DNA of 64,000 nt from Parietaria judaica (Eukaryota; Streptophyta; Magnoliopsida; Rosales; Urticaceae), in contig OX940869.1 in the NCBI GenBank assembly GCA_954871525.1, forward strand, positions 24,704,001-24,768,000. Reading direction: 5' to 3'. Shown here in pieces: positions 48,363-58,703 of this stretch. The position numbers and the translations under genes were made by a program. The notes below the pieces were generated by a model. That model was not told the DNA's origin. It made no database searches and worked only from the letters and a program-made list of their open reading frames with translations. Each line of letters begins with the position of its first letter. Positions within the stretch are counted from its first letter, which is position 1.

Positions 48363-48372
48363 TCATATATAG
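48363..48372 (-). promoter_or_regulatory. Candidate TATA box of the VIH gene
   Basis: On the minus strand CTATATATGA follows CCAATTAC, a CCAAT-like motif. It lies about 180 bases before the VIH start codon. A GA/CT-rich stretch (48298-48312) between them would be in the 5' UTR. Position and motif support a core promoter; no start-site data are available. Confidence 0.45.
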
Positions 48373-48575
48373 GTAATTGGAAGGGGGGGTGTTTGGATAC
48401 AGGCGTTTCTGGATTCTGGAATATGCAGAAGCTGAATATGCAGAAGCTGAAAGAGACGATGACGTGGAAAGAGGTCTTCGAGTGTGAGAGACTTTTGGAT
48501 TCTCTCGGCTCGTTTGCTAGTGATGTCAGCGTCACTACCCTCAACTGGGTTATATATTAAGGTTTTTATTTTAAT

Positions 48576-49043
48576 GGTTAATGACGGCGAAAATACCCAA
48601 AATTTGGTTAAAGAACCCTTCATGTACCCAAAATTTAAAAATGGTGGCAAAAATATCCAAAGTTATATTTAAGGAGTTGACCACTCTATTCTCGTAACGG
48701 CGTTAACTTACCCGTTAAACTCTAGCCACATGGACAAACATGAGTTGCTGACATAACCATTTTTGCCACGTGGATGAGCCCACATCAGCCTTGTTTACGA
48801 CAAAACAATGAATTAAACCCCTAATTAATACTATTTAATACAACTAATGAACCCCTAATGATTACACTTAACAAAACAGATTTGTCCACGTGGTCAGAGT
48901 TAACGGGTAACTTAACAGCGTTATGAGAATGGAGTGGTCAATTCCTCAGATGCGACTTTAGGTATTTTTGCCCCCACTTTTAAACTTTGGGTACACGAGG
49001 GGCTCTTTGACAAAACTTTGAGTATTTTCACCGTCATTAACCC
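48576..49043. mobile_element. Mutator-like foldback element, 468 bp
   Basis: It starts GGTTAATGACGG and ends CCGTCATTAACC(C). The arms are long imperfect inverted repeats (for example GACCACTCTATTCTCGTAAC versus the complement of the segment near 48920-48940), covering nearly the whole element. The 11 bases TTTATTTTAAT flank both sides (48565-48575 and 49044-49054). Long arms and 9-11 bp duplications are typical of Mutator-like elements. No transposase. Its left end is 394 bases before the VIH start codon. Confidence 0.85.
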
Positions 49044-49054
49044 TTTATTTTAAT

Positions 49055-50690
49055 TCCATTTTTGTTCATATCTTTTATTTATGTGAGATTTAATTGTCAG
49101 GCTTATAGTGGATTTGTTAGTGAGGTATTAATTAAGTTAATGGGATAATTGCGGCAAAATAGCATACAAATTGCAAGGACATAACTAAAGTTTCAATTGC
49201 TCTGATTAATTTTTTATTTTATTTTTTTGGTTGGGTTTGTCTCATGTGTCCCTATTAACGTTAAGTCATGTACATTTGTATGCCTCAAATTAAAGTATTT
49301 AATATAAAAAATGCGGAAAACATGAGTGTTAATTTGATATGTACACATATAAAAAGAAATACGAACAGAGATATATGAGATGAAATGAATCGAAAATGCA
49401 AATTTCACAATTTTATTTATTTAATCATCGTAATTGAAAAAATCGGGAATATGTCACAGTGTTTTAACTAATTTTGAGTATTTTTGTTGCAATTATTGCT
49501 AATATCATTAGTTAATACTTAATATATTGAATATAAAAATATAATCTGACAAATGGTCCAAATCTAATATTTCCCATGGTCACTTAGTTGTTCTTGTTCT
49601 TGCATTATTTAATTACAAATTCCCATGTAAATTCCTGGGTGATGTGCTTAAAATATACACACGCGTATGTTGTACTAGTGTACTACAAGACCTAGTCCAC
49701 TACACAATTAAATATTCTTGAAAAAAATAAATGAGCGTGCACGTGAGGGTTAATGTCTATTTAAAGTTTAGGGCACGTGACCCTAGGATCGTTTACTCTA
49801 GGTGATATATTATAAACATGTGATCGACATTATTCATATTCTCATTGATGTCTATTGAAAATTAAATTAGGGATATTTGCTGTAAAAATACGAACATTTT
49901 ATAATAAAAAATATATATAATTTATATCTCAACTTTTTTAGCACAAATCTTTGATGATATATAAAAATCGGCGTAAGTAATTAAGTATTTTCGCTAATTT
50001 TATACAATAAATTTTAAGTGACGATTTTATTCATGTTTTTATTTTTTATTTTTTTGTCATTTTTACTATGTGGCTATGTAACCGTCCTATTATGTCTGAG
50101 TTGTTGTATTGTGGAATATATTTTTGCTATTATGCGATAACTTAATATTGATTGTCGGCTATTTGAAATTCTTATAATTTAGATGTAGTAAAAAGAAGAG
50201 CAAAAACGTGAACAATTTATAAATCGTCACGCAAAGCTTTATCGTAGAGAGTTAACTGAAAAAATTAATTACTTATACTAAAAATATTTATATCTTTAAA
50301 AATTTATGCGATAAAATAATTGAGAATATAAGGCATATATTTTGTAATTAGTACTACAAATATCCTTATATATTATTATGAGATGTTCCATTTTCATACA
50401 TCATTATTCCATCTTAGAGAGCAAGAATCTTAACTAGAAACAGAATACTATGGTTTTGATTCCAATCCAAAACATAATAAAAAGAGTAATAGTACTAGAG
50501 GAAAAATATTTTTAATTAAAAGATGAAGCAGCTGTGGTCCCAATCCCTATCCAAAACTTAACAAAAGAATGATGGAATTACAGGAAGAATATTCATAATT
50601 TTTTTAATGGTGGAGGCATTATTAGCTAGCTGAGATTATAATGCATTTTGTATTAATAGATATATTCAGTATAAAAACATGCGACATTAT
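49055..50690. other. AT-rich intergenic DNA, nothing recognised
   Basis: No coding frame, RNA gene or clear element boundary was seen. The composition is strongly A/T with many short homopolymers. Confidence 0.55.
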
Positions 50691-50699
50691 TGGTCAAGT

Positions 50700-50815
50700 C
50701 TACAGTATGTAAAGAGGGCACGTATTTATGTCCAATGAGATTTGAACCCGCGACCTTTTGTAGAAGGATATAATGGAGTCAGAGTCACCACTTGGCCAAG
50801 CAAGTGTGGTTAAAT
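50700..50815 (-). mobile_element. tRNA-derived SINE-like unit
   Basis: On the minus strand a box A match TGGCCAAGTGG (50798-50788) is followed 39 bases later by a box B match GGTTCAAATCT (50748-50738). These are the two internal RNA polymerase III promoter boxes of tRNA genes. The sequence between does not fold as a real tRNA with an anticodon arm. The context CACACTTGCTTGGCCAAGTGG resembles heads of plant SINEs. The 3' boundary and target duplication were not found, so the limits are approximate. Confidence 0.55.
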
Positions 50816-51713
50816 ATATTTGTTGAAGGTAGAAACCGCTTTGCAATAGTCATGGCGTCGCACGTGGCAACGCCGTTTTTTATAGAATATTTAAGGGGAG
50901 CAAAATCAGACCGTGTGATTCCATTAATATCGTACGTGAAATAATAAGCTATTAGAAGAAATGAGAGACAAAAAGATAGATACAAATGATCATGAAATTC
51001 ATCTTATCTCTCCCATTCATTTGCCTTTCTTGTATAAAGATGTCAAGAAAACAAGTACAAGCTTGGTTTATTTAGTACAACAATGGCCGAAAAAGGAGGA
51101 GGAGAAAGATTTGGTGATTATACTCTTTTGGTAGAGAGGGTAATGCTTTTTTAGATTGGCTATCCTTGGGTTTTATGAGTGACATACTATGTTATTTATA
51201 GACAAGGATTTGGGCCTCTTAATGGGCTCTAATTACAAGAAATCATCAAACCCTAATCTTAGTGGTCCCCAAATCTGCTAGTACGACCTGGGTCGCATGG
51301 AATCGTGTCGGTCTTGAGGGGACATACTCATTCGAGTGAGTCTTTGATGTCGCCTGATTGGGCTTTGGGTGAGTTGTCCTCTCTCTTTGGCTCCATGAAC
51401 TGGGTCGTCTATTTTTGTGTTAGATCGAGCAAGGTATTGACGCCCTGCTGTGCCTTAGCTCTTCCTCGATTGAGTCTGGCTTGAGTCTGTTCGAGCTCGG
51501 CTGACGAGCAAAGTATCTTTTTCTTAATTGTCCTTCTTTTACTCGCATCATTCATGGGCCAAGAAAAATTCTTAATTGGACCTCTTCGCATATGGAACCA
51601 AAATCGACCCCAACAATATTCATAATTGAAAGAGTATATTTTACGATTTCAAATCAACATCTAAAACCTAAATCATCTCCAATTGACTACTCCATTTTCT
51701 ATTTCATTTTGTA
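50816..51713. other. Intergenic DNA, nothing recognised
   Basis: 51160-51600 is more GC-rich than its surroundings and holds a short minus-strand frame (51409-51591) without recognisable similarity. It may be a remnant of a retroelement, but nothing specific supports that. Confidence 0.45.
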
Positions 51714-51721
51714 GTAAACAT

Positions 51722-52966
51722 TAGGGGTGAAAATTTTGTAACCGTTTCTCGGTATCGTCTCGGTTTCGGTATCGATCTCGGATCGGTTTTAAAAAAAATT
51801 GATAAATTTAGTTTAAAACCAAGAACCGATACTTATCGGTTATCGGTTTCCGATACCGAGAACCGATACTGATACCAAATTTCTCGAATTTTGGTATCGG
51901 TTTCGGTTGTAAACTACATGTCGTTTCTAATAGTTTTGTAAATAGGTTTGTTGAATGTGCTGAATAAAACAGTGTATACCAAACCAATAGTATGAGAGAA
52001 AAACAATAGCATTTAAAATTTAATGAAGACAATTTGAAACAAAAACCGACTACATGTTGTGATTATAAAACAGTGTATACTTATAAAATAGTGTATACTA
52101 TATACAACTATTTTTTATTATATAATTTTATATCTATGTCAATTGTAACGTAATTGTAACATTGTATATAATAATTATGCTTTTATATTTTTTAAACGCA
52201 AATTTCTTTAAATTGTTTATTGTAGAAGAAAGCTCCGAAGCTCCCGTTTCAACTTCCGTTCCCTCCGCTCTTACCGGTGGTAGTAGTAAGTTAGTAACTA
52301 GTAACATGGCCAAGAAAAAGGAATGCGAAATCAAAATCAAAGAAAAAGGAGAAGGCGAAATCAAAATCAAAGAAAAAGAAATGACATGGTTTAATTATGT
52401 TTGATGTTTTTATGTATTAGACGTGTATTTTATATTTCGGACATGGTATTTTGTATTATTTTTGGATTTTTCCCCGGGTTATTCCTGGTTCATGTCTCGG
52501 TTTATTTATCGATTTTCTTTTCTTTTTTCTCGGTCTCGGTTTGATAAGAAACCAAGAAATTTTTAGAACCGATACCAATATCAATACCAAAAAAAAATAT
52601 ATCTCGATTTTTCAATACCAAAATCAAAGAAAAAGGAGAAGGCAAAATCAAAATCAAAGAAAAAGAAATGACATGGTTTAATTATGTTTGATGTTTTTAT
52701 GTATTAGACGTGTATTTTATATTTCGGACATGGTATTTTGTATTATTTTTGGATTTTTCCTCGGGTTATTCCCGGTTCATGTCTCGGTTTATTTATCGAT
52801 TTTCTTTTCTTTTTTCTCGGTTTCGGTCTCGGTCTCGGTTTGATAAAAAACCAAGAAATTTTTAGAACCGATACCAATACCAATACCAAAAAAAAATATC
52901 TCGATTTTTCAATACCAATACCAAAAAAAACTAATTTATCGATTATCGGTACCGGTTTCACCCCTA
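51722..52966. mobile_element. Non-autonomous hAT element, 1245 bp
   Basis: Ends are TAGGGGTGAAA / TTTCACCCCTA, with a perfect 8 bp target duplication GTAAACAT (51714-51721 and 52967-52974). The ends match the 594 bp element at 34858-35451, so both belong to one hAT group, but their interiors differ. The inside is rich in CGGT/ACCG motifs near both ends. It includes a short frame 52162-52404 with no recognisable domain and a 287 bp tandem duplication. Confidence 0.9.
52333..52904. repeat. 287 bp tandem duplication inside the hAT element
   Basis: Sequence from about 52333 recurs 287 bases later with few differences; for example AAATGACATGGTTTAATTAT appears at 52379 and 52666, and GACGTGTATTTTATATTTCG follows both. 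The duplication includes the subterminal CGGTTT-type repeats. Confidence 0.85.
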
Positions 52967-53079
52967 GTAAACATCACAAAAACATTATTTCAACTCCAAC
53001 CGAACTCTATTTTTAACACCAAATTAAAATATTCATTCCATCTTCAATTTTTTCTTATTTATCTTCATATCCTTATAAT

Positions 53080-53610
53080 TATTTAGTATCTTCGTTTATA
53101 CCACTTACTCATTAATTAATGTCTTTCAGTTGTTTCATGACTTCATCAGTTAAAGTCTTTTAAATATATATATATTTCGATGTCGTTGTAACATTATTTC
53201 GCTTCGGTATTCATATAAATGTCATTTTAGTTTTTCCCAAATTATAAATGTCATTGTTGTATTTTAAAATATTTAATATAATAAATTTAAATTCTAAAAT
53301 AAAAAAACATAAATAATTTTAGGAGTTAAAAAATATAATTATTTGAGTAAGTAAAATATTTATCTAGTATCTTCAATTATACCAATTATTCATTAATTAA
53401 TTTATTTTTAGTTTTTTCATTAGCTAATGTTTTTTTTATTATTTCGATGTTGTTGCATTTCGCTTCGGTATTCATATAATAATGTCATTTTAGTTTTTCC
53501 AAAACTATAAATGTACTGTTATTTTTAAAATATTTAATGTAATAAATTTAAAATTTAAAATTTAAAACATAAATAATTTTAGGAGTAAAAAAAATTAATT
53601 AATTGTATAA
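53080..53610. repeat. Diverged tandem duplication, period about 280 bp
   Basis: TAGTATCTTC near 53085 and again near 53367 begins two colinear AT-rich units. Both contain CATTTCGCTTCGG-like text, ATTCATATAA, GTCATTTTAGTTTTTCC and a closing ATAAATAATTTTAGGAGT. Many substitutions and indels separate them, so the duplication is old. No function is apparent. Confidence 0.65.
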
Positions 53611-54422
53611 ATAAAAATAAGTACCAAAGAATAAATATGCTAGAGAATTGGAAGTTGTAAATTCTCATGCATTATAACGTGAGTTTTAAAGTTCAACTCC
53701 ACTACTTCATTCTTAGAAATGCGTACGAATTGCTCTTAACAAAACAAAATTATGGCATTAGAGCAAAAATACTCTCTTATTAAAAGAACAAAGATTGACC
53801 GGCACAGCTATCACATATCTTAATCTATTTTATTTTTAGTCAATGAATATTGTAAGGCACAATCATTCGAGAAATTGTACTAATTTTTCATGTACTAGAA
53901 AAATGTTGAAAGTTAATTTATACCATTGATATTCCCCGTTGATCGTAAATTTGTAACCCTTGAAATCAGCGACGGAACTACAGCAACACTAAAATGGGCC
54001 GTGGCCCCCCCAAAAATTTTCGAGCTAGTTGAGCTCGACCCACGACGGCTCTCTCTTGTTCGTGACCTAGTGCAGAGGCCCCCTGTGTTTTCTTCGGAAT
54101 AGACCCACGGCTGTTGAGGAAGAATAAATTTTGTTAGATGAAGTTACCTAGTGTGACATGTGCTATAATTGACAATGACATGACAAAAAACGTCAGAACA
54201 GAGTGTCCTACTTTTTTTAACTATGAGCAGAGTGTCCTACTTCTTTTAATTATATTATTTCAATATGTTTTACTTTTAATATTCATTTGCTTATTGTTAA
54301 TTCGTTATACAGCTTGTATTCTATTATATATAAAAAAAAAATTTAGCCTTATTATATATATATATATATATATATATAAATATATACACATACATACATT
54401 ACATACATACATACATACATAC
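53611..54422. other. AT-rich DNA with element fragments and simple repeats
   Basis: Near 53968 'cagcgacggaactacagc' followed by GGGCCGTGGCCCCCCC resembles ends of plant DNA transposons, but no partner end was found. A TA run (54350-54377) and a CATA/TACA tetranucleotide run (54386-54424) close the stretch. Confidence 0.5.
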
Positions 54423-54430
54423 ATACTCTT

Positions 54431-55192
54431 AAGGCGTTAAATTTTGCTATTTTTCATGGAAATGTCGACCGATTTTCGTTTTTCGAGGATATGCGAAAGG
54501 AAAACCCTTTCGTTTCGCTGGTTTTTTACAATTTTTCGCGAAATTCGCAGGGGCACGTGTGGGTGGACTATCGTTTTTCGTTTTTGTGAGTAAAAATTGC
54601 AAAAAATAGTTGGAATTTCGCAAAAAATCGTATTTTTGGTAGATTTTGGCAAAAATACCAATTAAACTTTCGGCAAAAATAATTATACACTTCACCTAAT
54701 ATACATATACACTTAATATACATATTCATTTAATATTATACACTTCAACTAATATTAAATTTGTTAACATACATATACAATTAACATGCATATTCACTTA
54801 ATATTACACACGTAACATACATATTCACTTCACATAATAATTTGACTTAATATTATACACTTCAACTAATAAAGTGACTTAATATTATACATTTCACCTA
54901 CATATTTAAGTTATAAATGTGTTTTGTTGTATACAATTATGTCTTGTATTTATTAAATATGTAGTTTTAAACCTATATAAATTTTCTTCTTTAAATACTC
55001 AAATATTTTTTTACAAAATATCCGTCAAAAACCCCATCGGCATGCGGTATTTCCATGAAAAAAAGTGTGGTATATGCGGCATGCGGCATGCCCTTTTTTT
55101 ACGATTTGCCCATCGACATACCCATCGGCAAGCGATATATCAGTAAAACGGAAAATGCGAAACGACATCGGCAAGCCACATTTTAAACCTTG
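54431..55192. mobile_element. Probable hAT-type element, 762 bp
   Basis: The left end AAGGCGTTAAATTTTGC and the reverse complement of the right end, CAAGGTTTAAAATGTGGC, are similar. The adjacent 8-mers are ATACTCTT (54423-54430) and ATACTCAT (55193-55200), one mismatch. CAAGGTTTAAAA-type ends with 8 bp duplications are known in plant hAT elements. Both ends also share CGATTTTCG/TCGTTTCGC-like subterminal sequence. No transposase frame. Confidence 0.5.
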
Positions 55193-55200
55193 ATACTCAT

Positions 55201-56039
55201 ACATACGTACTACCATTTCTAACATAATTCAATACTTCTTAAGATTTTAAGAGTATCATATATTATTATTTGAGGTAGAATGTCAAGACCCTACAAGACC
55301 CTATCTTACCCTCTTTTAAATAGTTTGATTATTAAAGATGAAAAAACATTATCCCCCCTAAATATTTTGATTATTAAAGATGAAAAAAATTATCTTTTGT
55401 TATCTTTTGTTATTATGAAAATGTTAAGCAGGCTTGGTCTTACTTGTTTTATACATCAACTACTAATAGCGGGTCAAAGTGATCCTAAAATGTCTCCACT
55501 CACTTGAGAGCCGTTGACCGTTGACCAAAAAAGTTGTTGTGCGCTTTTGCATCGACAGCTATTATTCTTCTAGTTTTGAATTTTATTTGGTTGGGTTAGT
55601 ATAATCATAAGTGTAATTTGACTTCATCAATACACCAAATCCAAAAAAAAAAAAATTGTTATTAATACACCATAATTCAAAGATTTAGAACATCGATTAA
55701 AGAAAAAGACTCATCTTTCTTCATAGAACTCTTTGTCCTCTTATATTTTCAAACCTCTCTAATTCTCTCTTAATATATATATACACACGTAGGGCCGTGC
55801 CTGAGATTTTTGGGGCCCTAAGCGAGGAGAATTTTTGGGGCACCCTACTATAATTGCAAAATTCATTGATGCAAAAATATATACAATATTTATATAATAA
55901 ATAAATTCTCATCCAAATAAGACGTGTTTAGAAGTTTTAGAAACAAAACTACCAATCAACTATGCATAATTAACTTTCTTGACCATATCTTTTTCCATAG
56001 GCAATGTAGCTAAACTACTCAACCTATCCTAGGACATGG
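55201..56039. other. AT-rich DNA with a DNA-transposon-like fragment
   Basis: At 55791-55850 the sequence GGGCCGTGCCTGAGATTTTT and GGGGCCCTAAGCGAGGAG resembles the end of a plant DNA transposon family. Its other end and a target duplication were not found. The rest holds no recognisable feature. Confidence 0.4.
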
Positions 56040-56745
56040 TTGATCTACAGATACATCCAGTGGGAAGCCTATATGAGCAATGAAGTATACCTCGACGAAA
56101 AGTCTTACTCTAAGACTGACATGGTGTCCACTGTCACCCACGGGGAGGTGGAAAATGGAGATGATAACATGACGCTGTCAGCCTCACAACTTTCTGACAA
56201 GTACTTCTTGCTCTTCCGCTTGGCGTCATTCCTTTGCCTGCCCACCTCTAACGGCTTCAAAGTCTCCCAGGACATGCTTCAACTGCTCTTCTATTTGGGC
56301 AAGTATCTTCCTTTTAACCTTGGTCGTATTATGTTTGATCATGTGGCCCGGACGGCTGCTTTCACAGAAGTCCGGATGTCTCTTGTTCTCCCTGCCTAAT
56401 AACGATGATACTCACCGACCAAGGTGTGAAGCCTCACCCGAAGGAAACCCTTACCAAGGTGGTTGCTTTGAAGTTTCACCCCTTCATGGTTAAGGGAAAG
56501 TATCCTGAGTTGAAGCCTGCTGGTACACATGTCCACCCATCTGCCCCGACAACAAACAGGACCTTCTAATCCAACAACAATGCAGAGATCAATCAGGTTC
56601 AAGGCCTCATCTCCATGACTACTCATCATATTGAAGAACTGTATAATACTCTTCGCCAAGCCAAGCTCCGCCTTGCTGAGCTTATGAAGCCGTTCGTTAC
56701 TCAAGGCAAGACCAGAGACCCCTTTGGCATCTACATCAATCAATA
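56040..56745 (+). pseudogene. Decayed retroelement-associated ORF (plant 'transposon protein' type), frameshifted
   Basis: Frame 56040-56399 reads LSDKYFLLFRLASFLCLPTS and NLGRIMFDHVARTA, then stops. Shifting one base at about 56395 lets it continue LITMILTDQGVKPHPKE. A TAA near 56567 and then EINQVQGLISMTTHHIEELY and a final TAA near 56743 follow. The 'F-D-(H/N)-V-A...L-P-x-L-I-T-x-(I/L)-L' pattern resembles the putative plant transposon protein family often found between pol and the 3' LTR of Copia SIRE/Maximus elements; this is from recall and is tentative. The two breaks make it a pseudogene. Confidence 0.45.
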
Positions 56746-57714
56746 ATGGGGAGAAGTAGTAATAGCTTAGTTTTATTTTCTTTGTGTTAAGACAATCTTT
56801 TATTTTGTTGTTTTGTATGTTTGTTTTAAGACCTTTTTATTTTTTGTTGCTCTAAGACAATTATTCTTTTGGAATTGTGTAGTGATTGGGTTATTGATCC
56901 ACATAATGTCAAAAATTGGAGTTTGTTAGAACATTTTTTAGTTCTTTGTTTTGTCATTATGTGTTGAAAACATGATGTTGGAAGACTTGTCAAAACAAAA
57001 GAAGAATGGACAAGTATGCTGAAGATCTGCGCATTTACTGAGAGATATGTTGCGAGAGTCAACGATTTTCATCAGAGTTATTGCCACGATCTTCCAGCTC
57101 ATGCATCATCAAGATCTGATTGGAGATGGATCTCTTTGAACCGATTTGATTGAAGGTATTCGTTGATGCCTTTAATCCCTGAGATCGTGAAATCCTTGTT
57201 TGCCTTATTTGGAATCCAAGAAAACCGGTCGATATAGCCTTCGCTGGATATGGATGAACATCGAGCACTTTGAACGTAAAACACACATATTTGCTTGATT
57301 CAGAACTGGAGGGTCTTTAGATCTCATTCGCGGTGTGACGACTAGTTGTTCGACAATTGAAGCATCGCAAGATCGTTCTGAGGAGAAGCACAATTTTTCC
57401 GTGGAGTTGGATCACCACTTGCGCCTGAACCTGATGGGGAGTTGTCATTCCCTTGTGAAACTGAATTAAATATCATGTATAACCCTGTAACATTAGTGAA
57501 TGTTTTTCAGTGGAATGAAGTATCTGGGTCAGCGCCCTGCAGAGTAGCTTCCCACGAAAGGTGCGAATTGCGGTACCAAACATTGCGTGTTCACTTGTCT
57601 TTTTCTTTATGCGCGTATTTGGTAATCTGGACAACTATTGTGTGTTGATATACTTGTCGTGATATCTCCATGTTTCAAACAAGCTAAAACGAATTAGTTT
57701 TTTTTTTTTAAAGA
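56746..57714. other. Possible LTR remnant after the decayed ORF
   Basis: 'TGTCAAAAATTGGAG' then TTTGTTAGAACATTTTTTAG (about 56907-56941) resembles the junction between a purine tract and an LTR start (TGTTAGAAC) in SIRE-type elements. The text that follows (GTTTTGTCATTATGTGTTG) is also like such LTRs. No matching LTR end or second copy was seen. Short frames here (57059-57393, minus) show no domain. Confidence 0.35.
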
Positions 57715-57990
57715 GAAATGACTCATAATAGCCAAACTGAAACGTTTGATTAGCAAAATAGTCACTTTCTTTTTTCTTTGCAAAATAGTCAATTTGGATG
57801 AACTGGCTTTTTAATATCCGATTTTATACCTATAATACCCTTTTAATTAACCTATTTTGCATTATTATTTTTTATTGTTTTAAAAATTTACAATTAATTA
57901 TGCAAAATTTGTGGGATTAATTGAAAATTTTGAATCTCTCCATTCTCTCTCTCTCTCCATGCTCGAGACCATCGAAGACAAAAAAAAACC

Positions 57991-58308
57991 ATGGCTCCCA
58001 ATAAGCTCGCCGTCGTCCATGCCGGTGCTCCCAATCGCCGCTCATCTCGGGCCCCGCTACCGCTAGATCCAGTGAGACCCACGCCATCTCCAAGTCATGC
58101 TCCTTCCTCGGATCCATCGCAAGGCTCTGCTTCACTCATCGCACCGCCGATTTGCGCCGCACGGGATTGCTCCGCTGATCCGCCGTCGTCGTTGTCTCTG
58201 ATTAACCTTGTAGATTTTGAACCTCAAACGTACGAAATGTTAGGTAGTCATAATTTTGTGTTAATTCGTGTTAATACACGTTTAAATTTCGTGTCTTGGG
58301 AAATATAA
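57991..58308 (+). CDS. Hypothetical ORF in a gene-like island (105 codons)
   Basis: It starts MAPNKLAVVHAGAPNRRSSR after a CT-rich stretch that looks like a plant 5' leader (CTCTCTCTCTCTCTCC). It is Pro/Ser/Arg-rich until about residue 75 and then runs into AT-rich sequence. No domain recognised. The abrupt composition change suggests that only the first part derives from a gene. It could be a captured fragment or chance. Confidence 0.25.
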   Translation: MAPNKLAVVHAGAPNRRSSRAPLPLDPVRPTPSPSHAPSSDPSQGSASLIAPPICAARDCSADPPSSLSLINLVDFEPQTYEMLGSHNFVLIRVNTRLNFVSWEI

Positions 58309-58529
58309 CCTGGAATTTGCATTAGATTGATACAATAGTTTCTCTCCATTCTGTAGATAAAATTCAATATCTCATTTTTAGATTTTGTGATGATTTTTTG
58401 GATGAATTTTATTTAATTTGATTCGTGTTAATGTTCGTCATAATGTTCGTTAATTCGTGTTAATATTCAGTTTAAAACATTGTTGGTTCGTGTTAATGTT
58501 CGTTAATTCGTGATAATTTTTTGTTAATT

Positions 58530-58703
58530 AACAGTTTTAAATTCAACGATTCGGCGTCATTTGGCGCAAACGGGTCGGGGCTTGAAGTGAGGCGGAAGGC
58601 AGTGCGTTCTTGGGGAAACCAGCCGCTTAAGGTTACGGCTCCCGAGATTTACGAAATCATGGAAAAGGAGAGTCAAATGCAATTCAAAGAGATCGAATTG
58701 ATA
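58530..58703 (+). pseudogene. Captured exon fragment of serine hydroxymethyltransferase (SHMT)
   Basis: The frame gives LEVRRKAVRSWGNQPLKV, APEIYEIMEKE and QMQFKEIELI. Plant SHMTs of the SHM6/SHM7 class have a near-identical stretch (RSWGNQPL...DP(D/E)I(F/Y)EIMEKEKQRQFKGIELIASENF) at the start of the catalytic domain; this comparison is from memory. The similarity ends at ELI and AT-rich non-coding DNA follows, so no enzyme could be made. The segment is preceded by TTAACAG, a possible splice acceptor carried along from the source gene. Confidence 0.65.

Noticed and set aside
48315..48672. ORFs on both strands in the VIH promoter
   Set aside because: They overlap the candidate TATA region and the Mutator-like foldback arms. 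No family resemblance.
50738..50798. Functional tRNA gene
   Set aside because: Box A and B are present, but there is no anticodon stem or acceptor pairing. A SINE-like unit is more likely.
57059..57393. Three overlapping minus-strand ORFs
   Set aside because: No domain, mutually overlapping, and in DNA that looks like an LTR remnant.
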